The position numbers and the translations under genes are program-made. This document shows, in pieces, positions 1 to 11,573 of a DNA stretch of 64,000 bases. Location: NCBI GenBank assembly GCA_914767715.1, contig OU612066.1, positions 25,022,283 through 25,086,282 of the forward strand, given 5' to 3'. The notes under the pieces were generated by a model. The model saw only the letters and a list, made by a program, of their open reading frames with translations. It had not been told where the DNA came from and ran no database searches. Within the stretch, counting starts at the first letter, position 1. The number at the start of each line of letters is the position of its first letter. This DNA comes from Membranipora membranacea (taxonomy: Eukaryota > Bryozoa > Gymnolaemata > Cheilostomatida > Membraniporidae).

Positions 1-351
1 CAATGCATGTTATCAGTGTAATGAGAGAAACAAGACACACTGTTACATGGCTATACAATATCTCATGGTAACTGCTAAACGCATAATGGCCAGTTATGCT
101 AAAAGCCTGTTTATACATGACATGCCATGACCGACATGCAAACTTTTTATTATCTCATGCAACAATAGTTATGTTCGGTTTCATTTTTAAATATTGGTTT
201 CACTTAGGAACACATGGTCTCATTTTCTAAACCCCGCATTCAATCTCACCTCTCAGGCAACCAATATTTTACCATCAATTCTTCTGAATGTGGCGAGCAA
301 GACATTTACAACACAATTTTAAAGTCTCCATCGAATGTTCTTTTGTTTCAG

Positions 352-3300
352 ATGCGGGAGAGTGAAAAGTTACTTTGTTGGAATCTTAGTTAGCTCAATA
401 TTTTGTGCCAGTATCTGGTTCATATCCGACAGTAAGTACACAGTTTGTTCTCTCAGTGCTATTTTATAGTGTTGTCATCTTTTCATGTTACTTTCACGTA
501 TCGAGTAGTATTATTCCCTGAGTGCAAAAGACAATTGAACACAACCATTTTCGGCTCAGTGTACACCAAGATTATATTTTGGTAATTCTGTTTCCTGTTG
601 AAAGTGATGAATTGAGGCAAATCATTGGTTGATAAATACAAATGGATGCTTGTTGCACATTTAGAAGAAACTGGCCGTCTTTTGCACACAAGGAAAAATA
701 CAACTTTGTACTATGTAGGCCTATGATTATGTTGTAAAAGAAAGTGTCATACTGTTGTAGCAAATTCGTCTCATGCATGTCTTCAACCAAGGGACAGTGC
801 TTACATACCCAGGTTTTTCAGGCTCCTCAACTTCACAAATTTTATTATCTTCATTCCAAAATGTTGGAGTTACTTTCCCTTACCTTACATCTAGAGGGAA
901 CTTCAGACCAAAATCTACCCAGAAGAGACAAAATTAAATACATTAAACATTTTAATATAGAAGTACAGTGAGATCCTATGGGCCCAAACTTCAGCAATGT
1001 CAACCTACCTCGTCAACAAGTTCCAACTGCTTCATTTTGTAGACAATTCTACCAGAATATTCAGGAAATATGATGGAATTGTCTTTGAGTGAATCTAATT
1101 GAATTAGATTGGTCTACCCTAGCTTTATATATTCATGCATGCTATAAAATTGTAAGAATTGTGTTCTATACAAATCTGAATGCAAAAAATCTGCATTCAT
1201 TGCATATTATGTCCACTGCACCAAATATCTCGGTTCAGCAGCGCTCTCTCATCAATGCTGGACAGGTGTACACGCAAGGGGATGTTTCAACTAAAAACTC
1301 ACAAATCATTCTCTGTTTTCCCTTGCTAAGATAAAGGAGGTCTCGCTCCTAAACGTTCCTCCGGTTGATGGTATCAACCATAGACAAAATGCAGAACAGT
1401 TGTGTGTTTTGTCTATGGAACCAACATACTTAGAGTGAGCCATTGTTGGAACAAAGCAATCTCATTGAAAGACCAGAGTGATGGCTTTAAGCTAAGTGGC
1501 AGCGCTTTCCCGGTTTGTTTGAGCTCACTGGGTAGTCATACTTCCTGCTTTCATCCTTTCATATGATACCACTTGGTAGTTGTGAGTAGTATTAAATTAT
1601 AATTAACTCTGATTAATATTCCTCAATATCTTTGTTCTTTTAGAAGCTCATCCGACTTTGATCTTAGTGAATGCTAGCTTCGGGAAATTTTTCATCGTAA
1701 CAGCATTTGCTGTAATATATGTGCAGGCTGCAGAGTTATACCCTACTTCAGTTCGGTAAGTATTGTGTTGATACAGGTTATCCTTAGTTAACTACTGCTG
1801 CCACACAGCCAAATGTGTGCTTATTGAATTCTGTCTAGCTTTAAACAAATAAAATTAGTCTGCAATCTCAACACCTGATGAGCAAATAATTTGCACAAAC
1901 TATTCGTCAAAATGAGGGTATGAATCTAATCATCCACTGATTTCATGCCCTGATTTTGAAGATCAGTTTGTGCAAGTTATTTCCACATTAGGTGACAATT
2001 CTGGGATTAAAGTCTCAATTAGCTATCTTGGTGCTATACAGAATTCAATAAGCACAAATTCGCCTGAGTGGCAGCAGTAGTTTGAGTGCTCAATGCTGCT
2101 CGGGTGATTGCCGTAGCAATTCGTTATCAACCACACTCCGATCAGCCGATCAAAAGATGTTGCTGGAGATGTGGTTGATAATGAAATGCTACAACCATCA
2201 ACCTGAGCAATAAAAGGTTTGTTAGGTTGAGGGGTAGGGGGAGAAAGCTTGTCAAATCTTTTATTGTCGAAGTGCCATAGAAGAGAGTTGTCCCCTTCTA
2301 AACAGGGTGAAGCCTCCAAACGATAAGGGGTATTTCATCTCTGTGTATATTTCCTTGTTACCAAAAATGCAACTTCCGGCTTGTGGGAAAGAAAACACAG
2401 AGGGAGAACCCCTTATTGACAAGATGCGCCCTTCCTTTTGGGGAGGAGTCATCTTCTGGACATAACGAAAGCAAGATTTGAGAAGCTGAGTTCCCCATCC
2501 CTCTCCATTCAACAAAGCTTGATAAGATAGGCTAAAAATGTGAGTGACTGATATTAGTTTCTAAGCTTCAATAAGATTCTAATCAATGGATCAAGACCAT
2601 TTATGATCTACTTACTGTAACTGATAATATCCTAGAAGTGCTGATTGTTTCAAACATGGTCAGGTTCCACTGTGTTATATTTTGAATACGAGTGCTAAAA
2701 CCCTATGAGGACTTTCTTTTTGGGCAGGACATCACACAAACCAAACGTCCACTATCATTTGGCTTATTGTAACAGGTGAGACTGTTACCAATTATTTAGG
2801 CATCATTGCAATGGCGAGACAGTAATTTAACACTGCATGTCTTACACTGAGGATCCGTAGATCGAGACTCGGAAAGCTTTCCATTATTCATGGTACAAGC
2901 AAAATCCGTCTCAATGTATGTTGTTTGAGCTGTAAAACCCAAGCAGCATTTAGTACATGATGACTAAGGTCACTATTGTTTGAGTTTTGCAAATTCTTTC
3001 TTAATTGTGGATACCGATAGACGCAAGAGAAAAAATCTCTTATTCATAAATCTCACCATAACCACTTGACTGCTCACCCCTTTGACCTGATGAGGTGGAA
3101 AAAACAGCCTCAAAAGAGCGAGCAATACTGAACTATAAATATCAGCTGATGATTTCATAGTCCCTTGCAACACCCTATTTGTCTTGATGATCATTAGCTG
3201 CAAGGTTTCTGCATATTATGAGATAGGAAGATTTTGTCCCTGTGCTTCACTGTGATTCCAACAAAGCACTGATTTACATTGATGGGAGGGTTGCTGTTAT

Positions 3301-4690
3301 TGTAAAATGAGATTAATACCCACTAATAAATACTAATCTGTGAAAATTGAGGATAATCCTCTGGGTAATTAATGTACAAAGACTTGTGATTATCTCTCAA
3401 TTTATCAGATTTGTCTCAATGTTGTATCGGTTACACCCCCATTTTATTGAGATTAATTATTTGGATATGAGTCACTTCCACGCTAGCTCCATAATAGTTC
3501 CGTTTAGCTTTTTCACATTCAACATCAGATTTGGTATATATGAGTGCTCACAAATCTTAGAAATGAGATGGAACGGCTAAAATTTGTTGTTCACAAGGTT
3601 GAGAAACAGGGAACAATATTTTGGCGCACTTTGTTGTTTTGAGGACAGCTCCCTTATATTGCAACCAGGGTTTCAAGCAATTTCTCGTTGATTAATAGCA
3701 GATTGCACCTTATGCTCAGGGAAAAAGACAAAATGTAATTCGGATGATTATTCAGCCTAATTCTTGTGAAACATTTCATCAATCAGGTACTCAAACTCAG
3801 ATAAAATAGAACCTCACAGAGCAGTTTCCTGTTCATGTTATATTTAGCCTATGCTCTATCATTATTACAGTAATGTCTTGGAACCTCCCCCAAACTGAAG
3901 TGTTACACAGCTTAGAGTCAGCAACTACTTCGAGTTTTGCATTTCGTCATGAACAAAGCTGATGCTGTGTAGCACATTATTTACTACCCATTAATGCATT
4001 GGGTATTAGGGCAACCAAGGCTGTAATAATGATAGAGCACAGGCTAAATGTAACAGGAACAGGAAACTGCTCTGTGATGTTCCATATTTGTTGAGTTTGA
4101 GCAGCATTTTAGCACCTTACGGATGAAATGTTTAAGAAAAATTCTCACTAAACAATCATCTGATTTAGATTTGGTCTTTTTCCCTATGCATAAGGTGCAA
4201 TCTGTTATCAACCGATGAGAACTTGTTTGAAACCCTGGTTGCCCTTTAAGGCGAGCCTTCAGCTTTATGAATCATAGCAAGCCATCAAATGCCAGTTTTA
4301 TACCAAACTTATCATCATAAAATATATAATATGATATATAATATAATATGTAATCAATCTTGTGCCTTTTATTACAGGACTGTTGCACTGGGATTCCTGT
4401 CAGTCTTCAATCGAGTGGGTGGGATTATGGCTCCTCAAATAGTCAACCTAAATAATATATATCATAACTCTCACTTCGTCATGTTCGGTATGATGGGTAT
4501 ATTAGCTGGGTTCCTAGGCTCAGTCCTACCAGAAACATTAGGGAAGCCCCTACCAGACACCCCTGATGAAATATATGCTCAAGTTAAGAAACTAGACAGT
4601 GACGTTATAAAAATGAAGGTAGGATCTGCTGACAACCGGCCTTTATTAGATGGAATGGATGAGGATGAAGAAAGAAATGCACACATGTGA
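352..4690 (+). CDS. SLC22-like organic ion transporter, last three coding exons
   Basis: Three exons join in phase: 352-431, 1644-1755 and 4378-4690 (stop TGA 4688-4690), each with AG/GT borders. The first encodes a membrane helix after a C-G-R-V-K loop. The second reads KAHPTLILVNASFGKFFIVT and ends AAELYPTSVR, the characteristic 'GKF...AELYPT.VR' stretch of SLC22 organic cation/carnitine transporters. The third reads TVALGFLSVFNRVGG, then a last helix and LPETLGKPLPDTPDEIY, matching the family's C-terminal 'LPET.(N/G).PLP(D/E)T' signature, followed by an acidic cytoplasmic tail of about 40 residues. These are roughly the last third of a 12-helix major facilitator; upstream exons lie outside the window. 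Family knowledge: a plasma-membrane carrier of organic cations, anions or zwitterions; the substrate cannot be told from sequence. Intron 2 (1756-4377) contains a fold-back repeat. No frame damage seen. Confidence 0.9.
1377..1422. repeat. Short hairpin, CCATAGACA arms
   Basis: AACCATAGACAAAA is followed 16 bp later by TTTTGTCTATGGAACC, a near-perfect inverted repeat within intron 1 of the transporter. A hairpin with the same arms occurs at 5791-5827. Confidence 0.4.
3661..4242. repeat. Fold-back (long terminal inverted repeat) element in transporter intron
   Basis: The stretch starting GCAACCAGGGTTTCAA at 3661 reappears as its reverse complement ending at 4242. The arms, about 210 bp each (3661-3871 and 4020-4242), share long matching blocks such as AGATTGCACCTTATGC and TGCTCTATCATTATTACAG, with indels. 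Similarity may extend a further ~14 bp outward on each side. There is no ORF and no clear target duplication, so this is a MITE-like or fold-back element of unknown family. Confidence 0.65.
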
Positions 4691-4925
4691 TATGACCAGG
4701 CAGCTGTCTGGAGGCGAGTAAGCTATTCTAGCAAAGCTGTAAGGTGTACTGTTTTCATAGTCACATCATGAATGTTCATCAGTTTTTTTTATATAATCAG
4801 ATTTATAACCAAGTTGTTATGACCAAAGTCTAATTTTATTAATTACACCAATTGCTTATTATATCGAACCACCACCAACTATGCTAATTCGATTACACAC
4901 ATATATATTTTGCTGCCTCACTGTT

Positions 4926-4931
4926 AATAAA
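4926..4931 (+). terminator. Polyadenylation signal AATAAA
   Basis: AATAAA about 235 bp after the transporter stop codon, followed by a T-rich stretch. It is the most plausible 3' end signal for that gene. Confidence 0.5.
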
Positions 4932-5475
4932 TAAGTTTTTTTTTTTAAATTTATTTGGAGACAAGTAAAACTTTATTCCAAATATTATTAGTGGATTTCT
5001 GGAAGAGCATTAAATGATCTGATATAACTCTAGTAAATCAAACGGTCTAACTTGGTGCTATTGCAACCTACCCTGTATGTAACAGTTCTACAGGTGGGGT
5101 ATCCGGCACTATGTGATGTTGTAAATGGCACACCGTTATCGTGACGAGACGCAGAACTTAGCAAAACTAAATAATTATGAATGAACGTTATTAATTTTCT
5201 TGCTCACGTGCAAAAAAGACACGCATATCAGGCTTATGATACATTTTTTAAGCTTATCTTTTACTTTAGTTAATAAATTAATTTTTTTACCAGATTGAGT
5301 GGATGATCTTTGTAGAAGAAAGCCGCTCACATTCCAATATAATTAATCGGAATGTACTTTTGGTGCTTAGGGTTCCATAATATGCAAAAGTAATGTATTT
5401 ATATAATTAGATCACATGACATCACACATTTTTTTTGCGATGAACGTAATTATTACCGTTACACCAACTAATACA

Positions 5476-5498
5476 AATATATATATATATATATATAG
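5476..5498. repeat. (AT)n microsatellite
   Basis: Uninterrupted AT dinucleotide run of about 11 units. Confidence 0.8.
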
Positions 5499-5790
5499 TA
5501 ATATCCCCTGGTGAACAGAAGGGTGGTCTCCAGGCTTCAACTTTTCTTCTGGCCCTCCCTGCTGTCAGCCCTTCTTTTTTCTGATATTTATAATATATGT
5601 ACGCTGTCAGGTATTCACCAATAAAGAAGTGCATTTATAATGGTCTCCTAAGCTGTTTTTCTAGTTCTAGACCGTATGGCTTGACTAAATCCTTGGCTGT
5701 GAGTGTCACAGGCTGTGACAGTTACATTACAATTTACAGTAGTTGTCTGTGCAAAACTTGATATTTGTTTATTTGACTAGTAAAGTTTCT

Positions 5791-5827
5791 GTTCAAACCA
5801 TAGACATGTGTTTTGTCTATGGTTCAA
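5791..5827. repeat. Short hairpin, second copy of CCATAGACA arms
   Basis: CAAACCATAGACA and TTGTCTATGGTTCAAAC face each other across a 6-base loop. The same arm sequence is seen at 1377-1422, so this is a dispersed short palindrome. Confidence 0.4.
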
Positions 5828-6599
5828 ACAGTGAACAGGCAAAATTTATGTTCTTCTGTAGTCTAGGAGTTACAGGCTCTAACTCCTTGCTGTAGTATAA
5901 TTTCTTCCCGTACTTCTGCTGAAATTGTGGAGAAACTTAATAACTGAATAGTTTCAGCAATTGAGTTCAGGTCATGCTAACAGACATGGCAAACATAATG
6001 CAAAATTAGATTTGACCTCCGACTGCAACCAGAATCTTCTCTCTGGACCAACGTTTTCAAATTTCAAAATTTTACCAGCTCAGCTTATGATAATGAATGA
6101 CTATTTAGAAGACATATCAATGTGGTATTTAGCGTCTTTGCTTATATCTGAATTATCGCTCGATTTTGCAATGTAATGGTAGTCTAATGGCCTCTGATGC
6201 TCAGATTAGTGATCATATTGTGGTTGTCTGGTATTTTTTACTATGCTCTTCACCACAGGGTATGGCCCTTTCTGATACCATTAAATTGCGTAACTAACCG
6301 GAGCTTGTTTAATTGCCTTGGTGAGAATGAATTAATCTTTTCCCCTCCAATCCATGGGCGTATATTCCGAAAAATCTGACCCACCACTTTTCATCCCAGA
6401 CACAACTTGTGCGCGAAAATTTCGCGAACTTATTCGCAATATTTGACATTTTTATGGTTTTTCACCCATTAAATCCAATTCATAACCAGAAATGGGTGTT
6501 TTATATGGAAAGAGCATGAAAAACTACCCTTGAAAGATGTTTTAAGGATGAAAATCCAAAAATAAAAAAAAAAATTTTTTCCAAAAAGAAAAAAATTTA

Positions 6600-6718
6600 A
6601 TTAATTTTTTTTAATTCTAATTGAACCCATGACTTGTCGTGAGTCGCGGGTGGTAATATAAGCCCATGCTCCAATCGCCATCCAATAAGTTACTTCTAAC
6701 CACCTAGTGTTCGATAGG
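6600..6718 (-). mobile_element. Possible tRNA-derived SINE fragment
   Basis: Read on the minus strand, TGGATGGCGATTGGAGC resembles a pol III A box and CATGGGTTCAATTAG resembles a B box, about 60 bp apart, followed by an A/T-rich tail. This is the layout of a tRNA-derived SINE head. No cloverleaf is drawn, and a functional tRNA is unlikely. Confidence 0.35.
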
Positions 6719-8036
6719 TGGAAACGGCTTGGAACAACAGCAGGAGTTTTTTTCATTACAATATGTCTAGACTAGGCAATGTAATTGATACAACATACAG
6801 TGCTGCGCATACCACTGCACTACACACAGGTCTTCAGCTAGAGACCATGAGCCAAGCGCTGTGTTTGAGGACTTCTCTAGTACAACCTCCTCATGGCCGG
6901 CCCCAGCAGCATGAAGCCACCCCTGTGTGTTGACGAGCATCTCAATCAATCTCATCGAGCCCTCATTGACACTGCATCTTCACTAATAATGGCAAGATTA
7001 CTTAGCTTAATTCCTACATTGTCAAGTGGTGGATGCCAGCTTCTGTTCCGTAATAAAGAATAGCCCGTTTTCCCGGCTCAAACCTACTCCTTCCCACAAA
7101 GAGCAACTTGGCTGGCTCGCTCTCAAGGCATCTTCAGTTCCCTCTCTTAAAACAAAAACATCCCATGCTAATTTTTAATCAAAATTTAACCAAAACTGAT
7201 ATTTCCCCCATGGAAGTTTAATAAATCAGGTTGAGTGAATGAATGATCAGACTTGCATCCTTCATACATGCGACTTTCTGTCAATCCCAGAGAGATGAGA
7301 TCTATTGGTATAGAGTTTTTGCCCGGATATACCTTGGAATTTCCATTTTTTACCGTGATGTAGAACTCGACACTGAGACTGAGACTGGCTCTTTTTATTG
7401 CTGTCACCTTGCTGAAGTAGTTCTGTGTGGAGATGATGCTGGTTTATGGTAGATTTATAGTAAAACCTAAATGGCTTGTGCAAGGGGGGATGTGTCTAAT
7501 ATACACCTCTGTCTGTTGGTTTGTTCTTCCAAAACACTAAATTTCCAGCAAGAATCGCAGGGAATTTAGCCTTCTAGTCTTAGCCCTAGACTCTTGCTCC
7601 CCCTCCCGCTGATGGCACCCTCCACCGCTTGTATTAACTCTAATCCACTAGGATTATCTCTTTATCTATCCTAACTGGCGACTAATCCATTCAATCTGGC
7701 CTCTTAGCAGTGACATCTCGTTTGTTGGTACAATTATCATAAAAATTAACTTATATCGCTTGAAAGTTGCAGCGCATACATAAACAAGGCTCTCAATAAG
7801 GTCATGCACTTTTATCATAAGGGAAAAGTTTATGAAACCATAATATACATCCCTAATGACGTGCGAAGAGCCTAGGATTAGTGAAATCGCGTTAATCCAG
7901 CATAGACCAAGGCTGGTATATATTTGCAGGGCTGTCTCTTCTTCAATCATTGTGAATCCTGATCCAGAGTGAACTCCTCCTCACTTCAGCTACATCAAGT
8001 GTAAGACAGTCAAGGTGAGATAAATATATACTCATA

Positions 8037-8190
8037 CAAGGATGGTAGGAGGAATTTGCCGGTCAATCATTTAGGACAAAAAGTTGAAGTTTGCATAATG
8101 CTAGATTCATCAAGTATCATACAAGGATTTCAGGGGGAATTTGCGGTCAATCATTTAGGACAAATAGTATAGTTTGCGTATTGCTAGCTT
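8037..8190. repeat. Diverged ~85-bp tandem duplication
   Basis: Two adjacent copies share GGTCAATCATTTAGGACAAA and flanking words (ACAAGGAT before, TTGCTAG-like after), offset by about 85 bp. Confidence 0.5.
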
Positions 8191-8590
8191 CATAAAATGT
8201 AGTTTGTATTTGCATGAGTCATTGAAGACCACATCAGATTTTTGTGTATCCCACAATGCTCTTTTCTTGAATTCACAGTGCTTAGGTCATAGATAATAAA
8301 TGTAAATAATGATCTTAATTTGTTGCATTGTGGGACTGCTTCAAAATGTTGATATCTTGTACTCTGGGAATGAAGAAAACTGCTTTGCATTTTGACTAGT
8401 AGTCACATAGAAAGTACTTGATATGTACATTTTTTCCTGAAATAGAAGACATAGTCCCTGCAGGTTACCAGTTTGGGTCGTCATTGTAGATGCAATAGCT
8501 ATAATGCCAATTTTGTCAGCATTTATCATTAAATGTTTGATGTGAGAAAATTAATTTAATGTGGTGTCTTTGCGATTTTGTAGAAAAAAA

Positions 8591-9997
8591 ATGTTGAAGA
8601 TTGCGACAATTACTCTGTGTGTGTGCATCTCTGCTATGGATGCTCAGCTTGGTGGTCAGATCGGCGGCCTGATAAACGCTGCTGTTGGTGGAGGTGGACT
8701 CAACACTGGCGGCGGATTCAGCAATAGTGGTGGATTCAATAGTGGTGGATTCAATACTGGTGGCGGAATCGGCATTAACGGTGGATCCAATAATGGCGGT
8801 TTATTCAATAATGGAGCCGGATTCAGTACTGGCGGCGGTGGATTCAATAATGTTGGTGGATTCAATAATGGCGGTGTATTCAACAGTGGATCCAATAATG
8901 GCGGTTTATTCAATAATGGAGCCGGATTCAGTACTGGCGGCGGTGGATTCAATAATGGCGGTGGATTCAATAATGGAGGTGTGTTCAATAATGGCGGTGG
9001 ACTCAATAATGGATTCAATAATGGAGGTGTGTTCAATAATGGAGGTGGATCAGGTGTTGGAAGCTTGATATCTGCAGCGTTGGGAGGCAATGGAAACAAC
9101 CTGGGAGGAGGTAGTTTTGGAAGTGAACCCCAACTCGGAGGTGGATTTGGAAACCAGCTGGGAGGAGGTTTGTCTAATACCCAACTCGGAGATGGATTTG
9201 GAGGAAATGCACTGGGTAACAATGATGGTCAGGTTATCACCAGAACATCCAATACAGGAGATGTGAACAATGGAGGAGCTGTTCAGACAATAGAAAGAAC
9301 GTAAGTATCACATTATTAGTTGAATCGTAAGCGAGCACTGTCCGAATAAATTCACCAATCCATTTCTGTCAAACACAATAGAGCATCAACAATAGAAAAC
9401 AATTGATAGACAACAGCAATTACTGCCCTCTGCTGGTAAAAAGCGTTATCTCATATTTTAATAATTCAGAGGTATCCAACTTTAGATTAAATTTCCTTGA
9501 GAGTAAACAATTATTAATTAGTTTACATTATCCCATTATGTCATGTCACTAATCCTTTATTTAATTTCCAAAAGAAGAATATTGTTGGATAATTAGTTTT
9601 CATTTAAATAAGGGATTAGTTTAATTGAGTTGAAATTATCAAAATATGAGATAACGCGTTTTACCAGCAGACGACAACAATAGACGACGACAACAACAAC
9701 AGCAAATAATACAACAACGATAGACAACAACAAGGGTTAAGTTTTTGAAGGCTGAGTGACTGACAATGTGCATGTATCAACACGAGTGTAGAACACGTCA
9801 AACATCTGTGTTGTGAAAGTGGTGTCATTGTGGGGTGAACTGTTTTCATTTCCTTCTCCAAATGCGTAATAATATTCAGTTAGCCCATGCTGGCACTATG
9901 ATTTCCCTTTCTCTCTTCTGATTTCTCTTACATTTTGCATTTCAGGTACACAAATGGAAATGGTGATTTCAATGGCGGCAGCTTGTTCAGGAAATAG
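8591..9997 (+). CDS. Gly/Asn-rich repetitive secreted protein
   Basis: Two coding exons, 8591-9300 and 9946-9997 (donor GTAAGT at 9301, acceptor TTCAG before 9946), give 253 aa. An acceptor TTGTAG lies at 8583, so I start at MLKIATITLCVCISAMDAQ rather than the ATG further upstream. That start gives a short hydrophobic signal peptide with likely cleavage before QLGGQIGG. The mature chain is almost wholly Gly, Asn, Phe and Ser, with repeats of the NNGGGFNNGGVF type at about residues 35-155. QLGGGF-type repeats follow, and a less repetitive end ERTYTNGNGDFNGGSLFRK. A 105-bp block is duplicated in tandem (8783 and 8888). Composition resembles glycine-rich structural secreted proteins (cuticle, shell or adhesive matrices), but no family is assigned. 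AATAAA signals lie at 10122 and 10142. Confidence 0.8.
9430..9670. mobile_element. MITE-like element with ~30-bp terminal inverted repeats
   Basis: CTGCTGGTAAAAAGCGTTAT at 9430 pairs with the reverse complement of the sequence ending ...ACCAGCAG at 9670, one mismatch in about 30 bp. A second inner pair (ACTAATCCTTTATTTAA and its complement) lies inside. There is no ORF. It sits in the intron of the Gly/Asn-rich gene. No target duplication is evident. Confidence 0.6.
9671..9735. repeat. CAA/GAC-rich simple repeat
   Basis: Run of ACAACAA, GACGACAA and similar words next to the MITE-like element. Confidence 0.6.
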
Positions 9998-10121
9998 ATG
10001 AGCTATGGATCTGTGATGTGGTCATTTATTCTTATGATTACTTACTGCATCATTGTTACATGTTATTATCATTGTTTCCAAAATCACATACAATCAGTGG
10101 TACGTGGTGAACTGTAAACCT

Positions 10122-10147
10122 AATAAACTAAACTTATACACAATAAA
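10122..10147 (+). terminator. Two AATAAA polyadenylation signals
   Basis: AATAAA at 10122-10127 and 10142-10147, 125-150 bp after the Gly/Asn-rich stop codon. Confidence 0.6.
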
Positions 10148-11517
10148 AGTCATCTTTTGTATGCTTCGCATGTGTAACTGTCATCGTGCGTCTGTTAATT
10201 GGAGTGTGCCCCGTCACAGCACCAGAATTTGGGTCTAGACTGTAATGAGATGGTGGGGAAGGTGAAGCATTGCAAAATCCTCTTCCCTTTTGCTACAAAG
10301 ATGGCAAACACCATTTACATCCGGTGAGCAGAGGAGTAAGCCACTGGTATCAAGATAAACATTTTACAGTTTCTTTTCATGAATTATGATCTTTCATGTT
10401 GATATATCAAGTTTGCATTCTCAGAAATGCAGCAGCACTAACCTTAATCTTTGCCTGCAGTTTTACTAATTCTGAGGGAGACAATTTGTTGTTGGCGCCT
10501 AGGTTGTGTACTCACATTATGATAGTAAAGCTTAGATTTTTAGGGAGGAGTCCAATTTATGATAAAGATAAGTAAGGACATTGTAAGTAATTATAGTTTG
10601 AAATGTACCTTAAGCCTGTTAATCTGGTAATTTCCCAGCGACTTCTAATAGTTGTGACATTAATGTCCCCATTTTTTATAAAATATAGTTAGATCAGCAA
10701 ACAGATAATCTCTTCACGCATACCCGGATTTTGCGGGACGATTTTTTATGTATTCAGCACTGGTTAGCAGGGGTATGATTGGTTCTTGAATGAACTGATA
10801 TAGTCGTATCGCATCATCTGAGGGGGGGGGGGTAGCACATTTGGAAGAGATCTTACCTAGTTACCAGGTCGATTGGTACTTAAATGTAAAATTCCACTAG
10901 GCATGATCAGTTCATTCATATATATACTTGTATTGCATCACCTGGGGGAGGAGATAACTTCTTTGGAAGAGATCCTACTTAGATACTATGAGTATCGAAG
11001 GTCATGGGTTTGAGATTCACTCAGCTCACAAAGCGTCCAATTTGTGTAATGAAACACAAACAAAAACTTGTATTAATGACATTCTCTGGTCGAGTTCATA
11101 AGCAAGTTATTCCTGTTGGATTGTGCTCCATGAAAGGTTCTCATCAATGCAAAGAAAACTCCAAATAATTAAATTGTGAAAAGTTGCAGCCTTAGAACCT
11201 TGGCTACCGTCCGTTAGAAATAATTTGATTTAGGGACTCATTCTCTGCTGCAAAGTTTTGATTAAGGTTGAGTCTAAGTGACTAATCCTCTTGGTTAAAG
11301 GCCTTCGGAGAATTGAGTTATGCGTTATGGAGTCCTTCCTTATCAATGCTCTCAATAGTCAATAGGGTTTTAATTAGTTTGAGATAATAGATTTATTTTA
11401 CTTTAAACAGAAAAAAACAAAACAGATATGAATGAACAAAAGAAAAATGGTAACAGAAAAGGATAACAAAACTTAATGGATGTTTGGTGTGGTTAAAAAT
11501 GTTGATGCAAGTGAATT
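10148..11517. other. Intergenic between convergent glycine-rich genes
   Basis: No gene seen. A G-run lies near 10824. A diverged tandem duplication at about 10770-10985 has two blocks, each with GAACTGATA/TTCATTCATA-like, GCATCA(T/C)CTG and TTGGAAGAGATC words, offset by about 120 bp. Confidence 0.4.
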
Positions 11518-11523
11518 TTTATT
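11518..11523 (-). terminator. Polyadenylation signal (minus strand AATAAA)
   Basis: TTTATT on the plus strand, i.e. AATAAA on the minus strand, about 50 bp after the stop codon of the Gly-rich gene. Confidence 0.6.
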
Positions 11524-11573
11524 GATAAAAGTTATTGTAGTGATGACAGAAGATCGGATTCAAAGTGATGAAC

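Larger units (their letters stand above)
4932..8583. other. Intergenic, no gene recognised
   Basis: Between the transporter and the Gly/Asn-rich gene I find only short spurious frames. The stretch holds an AT dinucleotide run (5476-5498), a hairpin (5791-5827), a tRNA-like SINE head on the minus strand (about 6600-6718) and a diverged tandem duplication (about 8037-8190). The last few hundred bases probably include the promoter and a non-coding first exon of the gene starting at 8584, but I cannot place them. Confidence 0.5.

Noticed and set aside
8656-9222. 188-codon Pro/Leu-rich open frame antisense to the Gly/Asn-rich gene
   Set aside because: It is the complement of a stop-poor glycine repeat. 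The sense strand has the signal peptide, splice sites and polyadenylation signals.
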